The notes under the pieces are model-generated. The model was not told the origin of the DNA. It saw only the letters and a list, made by a program, of their open reading frames with translations, and did no database searches. A stretch of 64,000 bases of DNA from an uncultured Muribaculaceae bacterium (GTDB lineage: Bacteria > Bacteroidota > Bacteroidia > Bacteroidales > Muribaculaceae): positions 36,865 through 100,864 of the forward strand of contig CAJTTG010000007.1 in the NCBI GenBank assembly GCA_910579185.1, given 5' to 3'. Position 1 is the stretch's first letter. Every line of letters begins with the position of its first letter. Positions 36,453-44,706 of this stretch are shown piece by piece. The position numbers and the translations under genes are program-made.

Positions 36453-36633
36453 ATTGATTTTCACCATCGAAAAGTGCATCCGGGTAAAGTTTGTTCCGAG
36501 AACCGGCAATAGTGTGGCAATGGTAAAATGAGTCTTGATAGCTTTGGTGGAGATGAGCTTTAGGTGTTTTCGGGATCGGGTTGAGGGGACTATGCCGAGG
36601 GTAAGGCACTTGTTCTAAAATATCCACTTGTTC

Positions 36634-36825
36634 TCAAAATATCATTGAGATGGTCACGGCGATAGCTCCAACCACTAAGCATAGGATGTATGTGCATAGG
36701 CTTTGTTTTTCATCGTCGCTGACATATCGCGACACAAGTTTCCTTATTCTCGGAAATACGATATAAGAAACTGCTGAATAGAACATGAATACCCATATTG
36801 GGGTGGAATCCGGATTCCTGGTCAT
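36634..36825 (-). CDS. Small two-helix membrane protein downstream of the S41 protease
   Basis: A 63-residue protein with hydrophobic segments WVFMFYSAVSYIVF and YILCLVVGAIAVTISMIF joined by a basic loop (RIRKLVSRYVSDDEK). I recognise no family. It starts 28 bp after the protease stop in the same direction and appears to be the third gene of its operon. Confidence 0.55.
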   Translation of the reverse strand: MTRNPDSTPIWVFMFYSAVSYIVFPRIRKLVSRYVSDDEKQSLCTYILCLVVGAIAVTISMIF

Positions 36826-36853
36826 GGATAGAGGGAGTGTGTTTGTTGACGGT

Positions 36854-38128
36854 TTATTTGAATGTTTCCAAGGCTTTTTTCAGAACGTTGTCCTCGCCAA
36901 ATAATATGCTCTCTGATTCCTCTACAAAGATGTCGGGCTGAATACCGACACCGATAAATTCAGTTCCATCGGCGAGCCGTTCGTGGCGAGTGCAGATTCT
37001 GCCATAATATCCCCAGCCGAGGTCTATCATGATGGGATTACCGGTGCTTCCGCCGGTAGGTGTACCTATTATCAGGCCTCTGTTGGCATTTCGGAATAAC
37101 GCCGCGAAATTTTCCGCTGCGGAAAAGGTGCAGCTGTTTACGAGCAGGACAATCGGCTTGTCGTATTTCGACACTTCATTTGATAGCTGATAATAAGGAA
37201 CGATTGTGTCGGATGGTTCGGAGACCGTATGCCATTTCTTGCCCCATGAAGCATAGGCGGCATCGTAGCGTGGAGTGTCCCACGCGCCTTGCGGAATGGA
37301 GTCGGTGGCAAAAAGCATCATTACTATATCGCCGATCTGGCTGTTGCCGCCAGTGTTGTCGCGTAGATCTATGATCAGGCCGTTGTTGGACGCAATCTTT
37401 TTGTCGAACATATCGGCAAATTTCTCCATATTGAAATTGTTTGTCTGGAAAGACGGGATGCGGAGCAGGCCGATGTTCCCGGGGAGAGAATCGTATGAGA
37501 TTTCCATATCGGGATTCACTATGCCCCAGGGTGATTGACGCTGATCAATGATTTCAAAAGGCTTTCCACCTTTATTCTGAAATGTGATAGTGATAGGCTC
37601 GCCACGCATTCCTTTGGTAAGGTTTATGCTGCTGAATGGATACAACTTTGACCATTGTGCGGTAGAGGACGGGATATAGGGCACCACGAATTCATTGCCG
37701 TACTCGATCACCGGCATACCATTGATGGCGATTATCTCTGTGCCTTTCTTTACGCCTTTTCCGGAGTATTCATCGGAATATACTCCGGTCACGAATACTT
37801 TGTCGCCGAATCGCTTTTGGGAGATCGGCGCGTAGGTGACATCTGCGCTGTAATTGATGCTCGTGTGTCCATCGTTGAGGCGATTGGCGAGAAGTTGCAG
37901 CTTCTGGCTGAATTCCTCATCAGTAGCCGTGTTGACCAACCCGGGCAACTCTGCCCGGCAGATGCTGTCGTAGTCTTGCGCGAACTGGCCATATCCGGCA
38001 AAATTATATTTGACTTCGGATGCGAAACGTGTGGCGATAGCAGCTTTCTCGTATGGCTGCAAATCATTTTTAGCAGAAGCGCATAGGCTTATGGCTGATG
38101 CCAATATAACTAATAACGTTGATTTCAT
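36854..38128 (-). CDS. S41-family (tail-specific-like) serine peptidase, exported
   Basis: A 424-residue protein with a signal peptide (LASAISLCASA), a helical N-terminal domain and a PDZ-like segment (GVKKGTEIIAINGMPV). The S41 catalytic core has GLIIDLRDNTGGNSQIGD, then VNSCTFSAAENFAALF with the nucleophilic Ser, and GTPTGGSTGNP. The C-terminal GIQPDI is common in the family. It should act in the periplasm or on the cell surface; the substrate is unknown. It lies between two small membrane proteins, with a consensus promoter upstream of the first. Confidence 0.88.
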   Translation of the reverse strand: MKSTLLVILASAISLCASAKNDLQPYEKAAIATRFASEVKYNFAGYGQFAQDYDSICRAELPGLVNTATDEEFSQKLQLLANRLNDGHTSINYSADVTYAPISQKRFGDKVFVTGVYSDEYSGKGVKKGTEIIAINGMPVIEYGNEFVVPYIPSSTAQWSKLYPFSSINLTKGMRGEPITITFQNKGGKPFEIIDQRQSPWGIVNPDMEISYDSLPGNIGLLRIPSFQTNNFNMEKFADMFDKKIASNNGLIIDLRDNTGGNSQIGDIVMMLFATDSIPQGAWDTPRYDAAYASWGKKWHTVSEPSDTIVPYYQLSNEVSKYDKPIVLLVNSCTFSAAENFAALFRNANRGLIIGTPTGGSTGNPIMIDLGWGYYGRICTRHERLADGTEFIGVGIQPDIFVEESESILFGEDNVLKKALETFK

Positions 38129-38156
38129 ATTATATCAGTTTTTTAGGGGGGGATAT

Positions 38157-38342
38157 CTATATGGTCCAGATCGTGAAAATGATACCGAGGATGATGGATA
38201 GGATGTGGAGAACCCACAAAGCCCAGTTTCTTTTGTGGCGGATATCGTCAATGATACCCACTGCTCCGTTAACAAGCAGGAGGATGGCAACAGTCAGGCA
38301 GAGCCACCAGTCAAACTCGATCATTTGTAATCTATTTTCCAT
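38157..38342 (-). CDS. Small two-helix membrane protein upstream of the S41 protease
   Basis: A 61-residue protein with helices WLCLTVAILLLVNGAVGIID and WVLHILSIILGIIFTIW around a DIRHKRNWAL turn. No family recognised. A perfect -33/-7 promoter (38397-38427) lies about 55 bp upstream of its ATG, and the protease starts 28 bp after it, which supports it as a real gene. Confidence 0.65.
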   Translation of the reverse strand: MENRLQMIEFDWWLCLTVAILLLVNGAVGIIDDIRHKRNWALWVLHILSIILGIIFTIWTI

Positions 38343-38396
38343 AATAAGTATTTTTCAAATTGCGCTACATGCTTTCTGATAGGAACTACTATGGTA

Positions 38397-38427
38397 CAAA
38401 TTTAGTTGATGTCTGTCATGAAACAAA
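38397..38427 (-). promoter_or_regulatory. Promoter of the S41 protease operon
   Basis: Minus-strand TTTG (38424-38427), a 19-bp spacer and TAAATTTG (38397-38404). Confidence 0.7.
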
Positions 38428-38517
38428 CTACAGTTACCTTACATTTCAAATCTTAACACATTGATTGCCAGGGGATGCAAAATATAATATCTTACATCGT
38501 CAAACTAAGCCACGAAA

Positions 38518-40218
38518 CTATGAAAAATAAGACAGGTAGAGTTCTTTGCGTGGGCTGTCGCTCTTGGATATGGCACTTTTGAGCCGGGATTTATAGACGT
38601 AGATATTACGTAGGTCTGTGCCTTGAAAAATGCTTATGGATTGTAACGAGAGACCGCAAAACAAGAAGAGGGCGAGTTTTCTTTGGGAGGCTGAAAGTTT
38701 AGGAAAATCTTCATCAAAATGCGCCATTAGATTATCGTTGGTTGTATTGACAATCTCCGCCATTTTGGTGAGTGATGATGCTGACACGAAATCTTCTATT
38801 GCCAATTTGGCTTCGGCAAATATGCGTTTTTGCTCTTGTCCTGTCTCCCTGCATTCAAAATATGCTGAGGCAAGATGGTCAATAGTATTAAACGGCGACT
38901 TGAATAATGCAGAAACTTTCCCGGCAACGGCATTATGCTGACGTTCTTTCTCAAAAAGATTGCTTTCGAGATTTTGCAGACGCAACAAATTGTTTTCATT
39001 CTCCACTCTCAATAGCCGGCTTCGCTTTCTGTAAAAGAGAACGCCACTAATCATCAACAGCAATAAAATTGTGAAAATCGATGTTATGACGTTTGTGCGC
39101 TGCTTGCCGGACTGTATCTCTCTCCATGCCGATTGCGCAGTAGAATCGTATTTTTTATTCAGCGCAAGGCTTGTTTCCGCGATCTTACGTTCACCATAAT
39201 CTATATTCGCAGCCTTACTGCGCAGACTGTCGATAGCCAGCAATTCCGCATTTCTGCCAAGCCGTTCAACGATTGCGTATTGCACATTACGGCATAAATA
39301 CTCATCGCTATTGTTGTGGGGGAGCGAAATAGCTTTGTTTATGAATATCTCGGCGCTGTCGGGCCGGTTGTTGTGGAGATAGGCATTCGCCCAGTGTGCG
39401 AGGGTGTTGGAAGAAGTATTGCCATCAGGATAGATGCTATGCCAGATTTCAATAGCCTCATCGTTTCTGCCGTTTTCGTCAAACGCCCGGGCCAGTTGGT
39501 CAAGGAAGTAGGTCTTATAGCTGTCTGTGGAATAGGAAAATACATCGGCTTTCATGGAGAGCAGCGAATCGAGCATCGTGGCATAGTCTCTCTTTACGGC
39601 CAATGACCCGATTATCGCCATCCGCGCATCAATGCTTTGTTTCCGATATGACAATTCGTTGAACAGCTCCAGTGATTTATTTGCGTAGTATTCACTGACA
39701 GTGCCATTGAAACCGTTGGCATAAGCATTTGACAGATAGAAGTAAATGAACGCAAGATCGGATTTATCTCCAAGTTGCGACGCAAGAAATTCAGCGTCTT
39801 TCAATAATTCCAGCCGTGCGATCGGGTTACTTTCGGCTTTGGCGATTTCTGACCTGATTATTAGTGATTTGACCTCATCTGAGGTGCATTTCCCGTTGAA
39901 CGATGTTATTGCCCGGTTCAAATCGGTCGGTGGCAGGTCGGCAGGTATAAGCCAGACTGTAGAGACAAAGGCTTGCATCAGAGCCTTTCGCGCCTTTTGA
40001 TCTTCAGACATGGATAGAGTGTCCATATCGGCCAAAGAGCCAATGGCTGCCTCCGGCTCTGTGATCATCGTCTCCTCAATGCGGTCCAAAGCCGTGTCGG
40101 TCTTGGAGCAGGAGCATAAAATGATCAGGAATATCAGCCCGATGTAGAGTCCTGTTCGGTGTGTCCACACCTGTATCCACCGGGAGCGGTCGGTATCTGT
40201 TTCTGTAAGTTTGCTCAT
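38518..40218 (-). CDS. TPR/HTH membrane regulator with a captured yhcG N-terminus
   Basis: A 566-residue frame. Residues 1-16 (MSKLTETDTDRSRWIQ) match the start of the YhcG protein encoded at 36394 (MSKLVKTDADYSRWIQ), not a regulator. From residue 25 it is a regulator: hydrophobic segment with lipobox ILCSC, helical TPR-like region, membrane helix VITSIFTILLLLMISGVLF, coiled coil, and a C-terminal HTH-like domain (LFLFCGLSLQSISIFQ). The upstream 60 bp, including a TATCTTTG -7 box (40260-40267), also match yhcG. A GTG at 40170 just before the signal segment may be the original type of start. Its likely target is the receptor gene just upstream. Confidence 0.8.
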   Translation of the reverse strand: MSKLTETDTDRSRWIQVWTHRTGLYIGLIFLIILCSCSKTDTALDRIEETMITEPEAAIGSLADMDTLSMSEDQKARKALMQAFVSTVWLIPADLPPTDLNRAITSFNGKCTSDEVKSLIIRSEIAKAESNPIARLELLKDAEFLASQLGDKSDLAFIYFYLSNAYANGFNGTVSEYYANKSLELFNELSYRKQSIDARMAIIGSLAVKRDYATMLDSLLSMKADVFSYSTDSYKTYFLDQLARAFDENGRNDEAIEIWHSIYPDGNTSSNTLAHWANAYLHNNRPDSAEIFINKAISLPHNNSDEYLCRNVQYAIVERLGRNAELLAIDSLRSKAANIDYGERKIAETSLALNKKYDSTAQSAWREIQSGKQRTNVITSIFTILLLLMISGVLFYRKRSRLLRVENENNLLRLQNLESNLFEKERQHNAVAGKVSALFKSPFNTIDHLASAYFECRETGQEQKRIFAEAKLAIEDFVSASSLTKMAEIVNTTNDNLMAHFDEDFPKLSASQRKLALFLFCGLSLQSISIFQGTDLRNIYVYKSRLKSAISKSDSPRKELYLSYFS

Positions 40219-40277
40219 AATCCGTCATGGCGAAGCCGGTTGGTTGTGCTTTGCTACGGCAAAGATATTCATTTTTA
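40171..40277 (-). repeat. yhcG 5' segment, copy 2 (fused to the regulator)
   Basis: About 107 bp matching 36347-36452: codons 1-16, leader and -7 box of yhcG. The rest of yhcG is missing here. Confidence 0.85.
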
Positions 40278-40320
40278 TTTAAGTGGCCGTTTAAAATTGC
40301 AGAACGGCCACTTAAATAAA
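40274..40320. other. Perfect 18-bp inverted repeat between receptor and regulator
   Basis: Arms 40274-40291 and 40303-40320 (TTTATTTAAGTGGCCGTT and its complement) enclose an 11-nt loop. No T tract follows on either strand, so a classical terminator is doubtful. It occupies the place where the -33 box of the regulator promoter should be. It could be a terminator for the receptor gene or a protein-binding site. Confidence 0.7.
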
Positions 40321-40363
40321 AAATCCGGGCATGTCGGTAGAGGGATTACCGCTATTGTCTGTG

Positions 40364-42463
40364 TCAGAGGCGGTCTATTTCGTCGGATGCAGTGCCTTTT
40401 CCTTTGTATTTTGATTTGGCGACGTTGAAGCGGTAGCCGATGGAGAGCTCTACGGATCTTTTGCAGATGCTTTTCTCCATGTGCATGCGGTGGGAGGCAC
40501 TGTAGATGGTGTATGCTGAGGTTCTTGCAGTGTTGAAGATGTCGTTGAGTGACAGTTTGAGATCCCAATGGCTGTTGAATGTTCTGGATGCGGCGATGTC
40601 GACTTGCCATGACTGATTCATGGTGACGTTCTCGCTATCGCCTTTGCTTCTCCAGCTGAGATTTGCCGCGATCATATAGTTGCCCGGGAGTTTGATGATG
40701 TTGTTGAATCGGATGATTCCCATGGGGTTGTTCATCCTCTTTGTCGCTCCGCGATACTCGATGTCGTAGAATTGTGATGTTATCCCTCCCATGAATACAG
40801 GGTAATAGTATTTGCCAATGAAGCCCGGGGCGATCGAAACCATCAGTTCGAGATTATTGATTCCTTTGGGTGAGTTGATTTTACGGAGTAACGTTACGTC
40901 GGGATTGCTTTCATACTGTTCGGCGATGCTGATCACGCGGTCCTTCAGATGCTTGTAGCCGGCCATCACCATGAGCCATTTGTATTTGAAGTTGAGCGAC
41001 AGGATGTCGGTATAGGAGCTTTTGAGCGACGGATTTCCGGTCTCATAAAGATATTCGTTGACATATAACACGGAGCTGCTTAACTGGGCATACAGTGGCC
41101 TGGCATATTTACGTGAGTATCCGATCTGGAGCATTGACTTGCTGAAGGGGATGACGAGTGTGGCCGATGGCAGAAGTTCGTTGTAGCTTCTGCTCTGGTC
41201 GGCCAGGCGGATCCCGTTTCCGTAGTATCTGTTGCCGATATGTTCGTAGCGAAGGCCGAACTGAAGCATTATTCTGCCGAATTGTTGGGATGTTTCGGCA
41301 TAAACTCCAAGATTGTCCTCGTGAATTTCGGTGCTGTTGTTGTCGATCAGCCCCTGTGGGTTTGAGAAGTTGTCGTCTCGGTGTGTGTTGCTGTAAGATG
41401 CCCCGATATTCAGGGCTCCCTTACATACGGGACGTGACAGATTGAGTTCGCCGGCCAGTATTCGTCCTGTGTTTTCGTCGTGGAATGCATACCGGTTCCG
41501 GGTGCCGCCTGACAATTCCGTCACATCCTGGGAATCCTCCGCATTGCGCCAGAGATAGTCGAATGACAAATCAGCGGACCAGCTGCCCCATTTTCCTGAG
41601 TAATATCCATCGACGAGATGCTGATAATAGTTGTCTTTCCGGGTTGTGGCGAGGACGCTGCTGCGGCTGTCCGATTCATCAGCGTAGAAGGTGGATCCGG
41701 ACTGATTGCTGCCACGGGTTGGTTTTCCCATTCCCTGATAGAATGCGCCGAAAGAGTGACCGGATGATGTGGAGTAGTTGAAGCCTATCTGTCCGTCGTA
41801 GATCTGTTGACGGCTTCTGGATTTCATTTCCAGTACGGATGAGGTGTGGTTCCGGCCCCATGTGTCCTGAATGTTGGCGGTTGTGCCTGTGGTCTTTGAA
41901 TAATCGTAGTGGAGAGTGCCGAAAATATCCAATCCGCCAACTCGGTAGTTCATGTTGACCTGTTCATTGGCGTAGAAATCATCTCGGTATCCTCCGACAG
42001 TCCTGGTGTCGAGCGAGAATCCGTCGCCGGGATTTTTGACTGTCGTGATCCGGATCACGGCGTTTGTTCCGGAATCATAGCGTGCGCCGGGATTGGTTAT
42101 GACCTTGACGTTTTTTATCTGATAGGATTTCAGCTGGTCAAGTTCAAGGGGATTCCGCATCGGCCGGCCGTTGATATAGAAAACGGGAGTGCCTTTGCCG
42201 AACACTTCTATCGAACCATTGTTGTTGATGACTCCAGGAATATATCCGAGCGCATCTTTCGCTGTGCCGATATTCTGGAGCTCGGTTCCTTGTATGGTTG
42301 TGAGCATTCCGTCGCCATCGATCCGTGTCACCTCTCTTGTCGCCGTTACAACGATTTCGTTGAGTTCCTTTGTACGGATTGAGTCGTTTGGTTCCTGTGA
42401 GTGAGCCGAAATGGCTATTGCAGCGGCCATTAATGACAATAATGTTGTTGGTTTCATATTCAA
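40364..42463 (-). CDS. TonB-dependent receptor-like outer-membrane beta-barrel protein
   Basis: A 699-residue protein with signal peptide (AAAIAISAHSQE), TonB-box-like LNEIVVTATREV, plug domain (AKDALGYIPGVINNNGSIEVF; TPVFYINGRPM; NAVIRITTVKNPG) and a long barrel ending YRFNVAKSKYKGKG. Like the receptor at 31325 it lacks the carboxypeptidase-like domain and fits PF14905. It lies 69 bp after an anti-sigma gene, following the ECF sigma and anti-sigma pair, so it is a probable target of that sigma factor. A TPR/HTH regulator follows. The ligand is unknown. Confidence 0.85.
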   Translation of the reverse strand: MNMKPTTLLSLMAAAIAISAHSQEPNDSIRTKELNEIVVTATREVTRIDGDGMLTTIQGTELQNIGTAKDALGYIPGVINNNGSIEVFGKGTPVFYINGRPMRNPLELDQLKSYQIKNVKVITNPGARYDSGTNAVIRITTVKNPGDGFSLDTRTVGGYRDDFYANEQVNMNYRVGGLDIFGTLHYDYSKTTGTTANIQDTWGRNHTSSVLEMKSRSRQQIYDGQIGFNYSTSSGHSFGAFYQGMGKPTRGSNQSGSTFYADESDSRSSVLATTRKDNYYQHLVDGYYSGKWGSWSADLSFDYLWRNAEDSQDVTELSGGTRNRYAFHDENTGRILAGELNLSRPVCKGALNIGASYSNTHRDDNFSNPQGLIDNNSTEIHEDNLGVYAETSQQFGRIMLQFGLRYEHIGNRYYGNGIRLADQSRSYNELLPSATLVIPFSKSMLQIGYSRKYARPLYAQLSSSVLYVNEYLYETGNPSLKSSYTDILSLNFKYKWLMVMAGYKHLKDRVISIAEQYESNPDVTLLRKINSPKGINNLELMVSIAPGFIGKYYYPVFMGGITSQFYDIEYRGATKRMNNPMGIIRFNNIIKLPGNYMIAANLSWRSKGDSENVTMNQSWQVDIAASRTFNSHWDLKLSLNDIFNTARTSAYTIYSASHRMHMEKSICKRSVELSIGYRFNVAKSKYKGKGTASDEIDRL

Positions 42464-42532
42464 TATAGGGATGTTAAGGGTGTCGGCAGGATGTACATCC
42501 TGTCGTGAAATGAGTAATGTCGAAGATTTGTG

Positions 42533-43702
42533 TTAGAGTCCGCCGATCACAATCCAGCCGTTGCCGGGAGTCCGGTAGAGTGCAAGATTGTATCGCTTGA
42601 TCTGACCGTTGCTGAGTTTAAGAATGTAGGGGATGAATGTCTCATTCTCGTCATTGCCTGATCTGAAGGCTTTGCCGATGTCGATGAGCTCAGCTCCGGC
42701 GTAGACTGCCTTGTAAGGTTGTAGCAATGATGGGTCGATGGCTTTTCCAAGAATATCGGTGTTCCAGTTGCTGAAAGCATTGAGAATCAGTGAAGCTGCT
42801 TCTGTGGCGTTTATTCCGGATAGACCTCTGGATTCCGCCGGGATATCCACATTGATAAATTCTATATCCGAAGGCAGTCGGGTAATGTCGGTGTCGGTTG
42901 ATCCGTACGTTATGTTCCTTAGCCGTATCATTTCCACTTCGCATCCGTCGACCACTACGCTTACGGTTGCAGAGATCAGTTTATTTGTCTTTGCATCAAT
43001 CATGTATCTCCTGTAGCATTCTGACTCCGCAATCGAGGTGTTGAGCATGTAGGGGTTGGAAAAATCGCCTTTGGGCAGACTATGGATTGTCAGGTATATA
43101 TTATCGTTGTCCTTTTTGATGTCGTAGTCCGCAGTGGGATCGTTGATGCATTGGTATAGTTCGGTTTCAATCGTGGCCGTAGGGTTGAGGAAGACAGACA
43201 GGTAGCCCAGTACGTTCCAATCCGGGTTACGTGAGAACCATCCTGATTTGATGGCATCGATCCACATGTAGGTCGCGTGGCCGTTGTGCATGGCCTGACG
43301 GCTGCTTTTGTCGACTCTCCAGCAGATTGCGGAGTCGATGCGTGCAACGCTTATCTTGTGGTTTACGAAATCGCATCCGGGGTTTATGTAGCTGAAATTA
43401 TCATTAGGCAATGTGCGCACTTCCACTTCCATATCGAAGAAATCTACTCCGGTCAGGGTGTTCAACGTTGCGTTCAATATTTCTTTCGGAGAAATGGCGG
43501 ATGCTCCTGAGGGGATCAGTACAAGGAGCAATACGGCTGCCGCGATGCCGGCGCTGATGCCTCCCAATATCCAGTTGCGGCGAAGGGTGGTGGCGCGTCT
43601 TTTTCTATCCACAGAGGTTTTCACGCGGTTCCTGAGTTGCGCCGATGCCTTTATGTCACGGCGAGGCTTAAGTAGATCCTGAATGTCCTTATAATCTTCC
43701 AT
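42533..43702 (-). CDS. Anti-sigma factor-like membrane protein
   Basis: A 389-residue protein with a short basic cytoplasmic N-terminus (DLLKPRRDIKASAQLRNRVK), one membrane helix (WILGGISAGIAAAVLLLVLIP) and a large periplasmic domain. It overlaps the 3' end of the ECF sigma gene by 14 bp, the classic arrangement for a sigma/anti-sigma pair. The N-terminal segment would bind the sigma factor. The periplasmic part resembles outer-membrane lipoprotein-sorting-like folds only vaguely. The C-terminal 60 residues read as a small separate domain (YILKLSNGQIKRYNLALY). Confidence 0.75.
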   Translation of the reverse strand: MEDYKDIQDLLKPRRDIKASAQLRNRVKTSVDRKRRATTLRRNWILGGISAGIAAAVLLLVLIPSGASAISPKEILNATLNTLTGVDFFDMEVEVRTLPNDNFSYINPGCDFVNHKISVARIDSAICWRVDKSSRQAMHNGHATYMWIDAIKSGWFSRNPDWNVLGYLSVFLNPTATIETELYQCINDPTADYDIKKDNDNIYLTIHSLPKGDFSNPYMLNTSIAESECYRRYMIDAKTNKLISATVSVVVDGCEVEMIRLRNITYGSTDTDITRLPSDIEFINVDIPAESRGLSGINATEAASLILNAFSNWNTDILGKAIDPSLLQPYKAVYAGAELIDIGKAFRSGNDENETFIPYILKLSNGQIKRYNLALYRTPGNGWIVIGGL

Positions 43703-44204
43703 GACTGTTACTTTTAGAGAAATATTGTTTTCTGATTTTTTCTATTCCTGATTTGAATCTGGATTTGGCGGTTGAAGCCGGGATCGAGAGAATGTGGCTG
43801 ATTTCAACAAAGGATAGCCCGTCTATTATATTCATCCTGACAATTTCTGCCTCCTTGTCCGGTATTTTGCTGAGAATATTGTTGAGCCTCTCGGCTTCTT
43901 CTGAATCCAGTGTATCTTCTTCTGTAGGATCCGTGAGTTCCATGTTCTCAAGGGGAACAGATCTCTTGCTTCTGCATCTCAGGGCATCCTGGCAGAGATT
44001 GTAGACGATCCGGAACAGATAGAGCCGGAGTCCGGCCGGACGTATCTCTTTCGAATCCAGTTCAAGGAATCTGAGTATGGCGTCGTGGACTATGTCCTCC
44101 GCCTCGGCTCTGTCGTCGAGCCGGAAGAATGCGAAACGGACAAGGTAGTCGAGATTGTCCTCGATAACCTTGTCCATTATTTTATGTCGCAGCTTGTTCA
44201 GCAT
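43689..44204 (-). CDS. ECF-type RNA polymerase sigma factor
   Basis: A 171-residue sigma-70 family protein. Region 2 is EDNLDYLVRFAFFRLDDRAEAEDIVHDAILRF (split here by the usual DIV motif), and region 4 is LSFVEISHILSIPASTAKSRF with the recognition helix. It lacks regions 1 and 3. It is translated with the following anti-sigma gene (14-bp overlap) and probably directs transcription of the adjacent receptor gene. An ATG at codon 10 (MDKVIEDNL) is another possible start. Confidence 0.9.
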   Translation of the reverse strand: MLNKLRHKIMDKVIEDNLDYLVRFAFFRLDDRAEAEDIVHDAILRFLELDSKEIRPAGLRLYLFRIVYNLCQDALRCRSKRSVPLENMELTDPTEEDTLDSEEAERLNNILSKIPDKEAEIVRMNIIDGLSFVEISHILSIPASTAKSRFKSGIEKIRKQYFSKSNSHGRL

Positions 44205-44311
44205 TTTAAGTCCCTTTTGATGTCTTTCTGTAGATAAGATGAAAGGTAACTAAAATCGACGAAACAAGATTGTTAAAAAACGTAAACAGTGCGATCCGCT
44301 GTGGCTGCCTG

Positions 44312-44587
44312 TCAGAACTGGAATGTCTCAAGATGCATCTGGGCAAGGCTGCGCATGGCGGTTACCTCGGTCTGGAATACCTCGGATGCACTGTGGGCAT
44401 CAAGGGCTGTCTGGTCGCGCCATGTCTCGCAGATCATCAGCACTTCCGGACGAGTGGCACTCTCGAAAATATCGTAGGCCACGCATCCATCCTGTAGCAG
44501 CGACGCTTCCGTCAGGCGTTTTGCCGCGGCGAGCACTTCCGCACTGTTATCGGCGGAAACTTTGATAAAGCAGTTGAGTCTCAACAT
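44312..44587 (-). CDS. Antibiotic biosynthesis monooxygenase (ABM/YgiN-like) domain protein
   Basis: A 91-residue ferredoxin-like single-domain protein: LNCFIKVSADNSAEVLAAAK, EASLLQDGCVAYDIFES, LMICETWRDQTALDAHSAS. Members act as quinol or heme monooxygenases or have unknown redox roles. Its TAAATTTG -7 box (44628-44635, minus) coincides with the left end of the mobile element, so everything upstream of the -7 box was replaced by element DNA when it inserted. Confidence 0.85.
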   Translation of the reverse strand: MLRLNCFIKVSADNSAEVLAAAKRLTEASLLQDGCVAYDIFESATRPEVLMICETWRDQTALDAHSASEVFQTEVTAMRSLAQMHLETFQF

Positions 44588-44633
44588 AGTGGTTGTTGTT
44601 TTTTAGGTTGTCATTGTCAATATGATGCAAATT

Positions 44634-44659
44634 TACAATCGTGCGTCAAGGGTGTAACT
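44634..44659 (+). other. Left end of the element: P'-type attachment arm (attL)
   Basis: TACAATCGTGCGT, then CAAGGGTGTAACT. It is an inverted copy of 53278-53303 with four mismatches. The first TA may be the crossover dinucleotide. Confidence 0.65.
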
Positions 44660-44706
44660 TTAACTATATTTTAACATTCGAAGCGCAGTCTATACCTGAT
44701 GTCGGC

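Noticed and set aside
36391..36627. 78-codon frame upstream of yhcG
   Set aside because: It overlaps the yhcG start and its promoter and has no protein-like composition.
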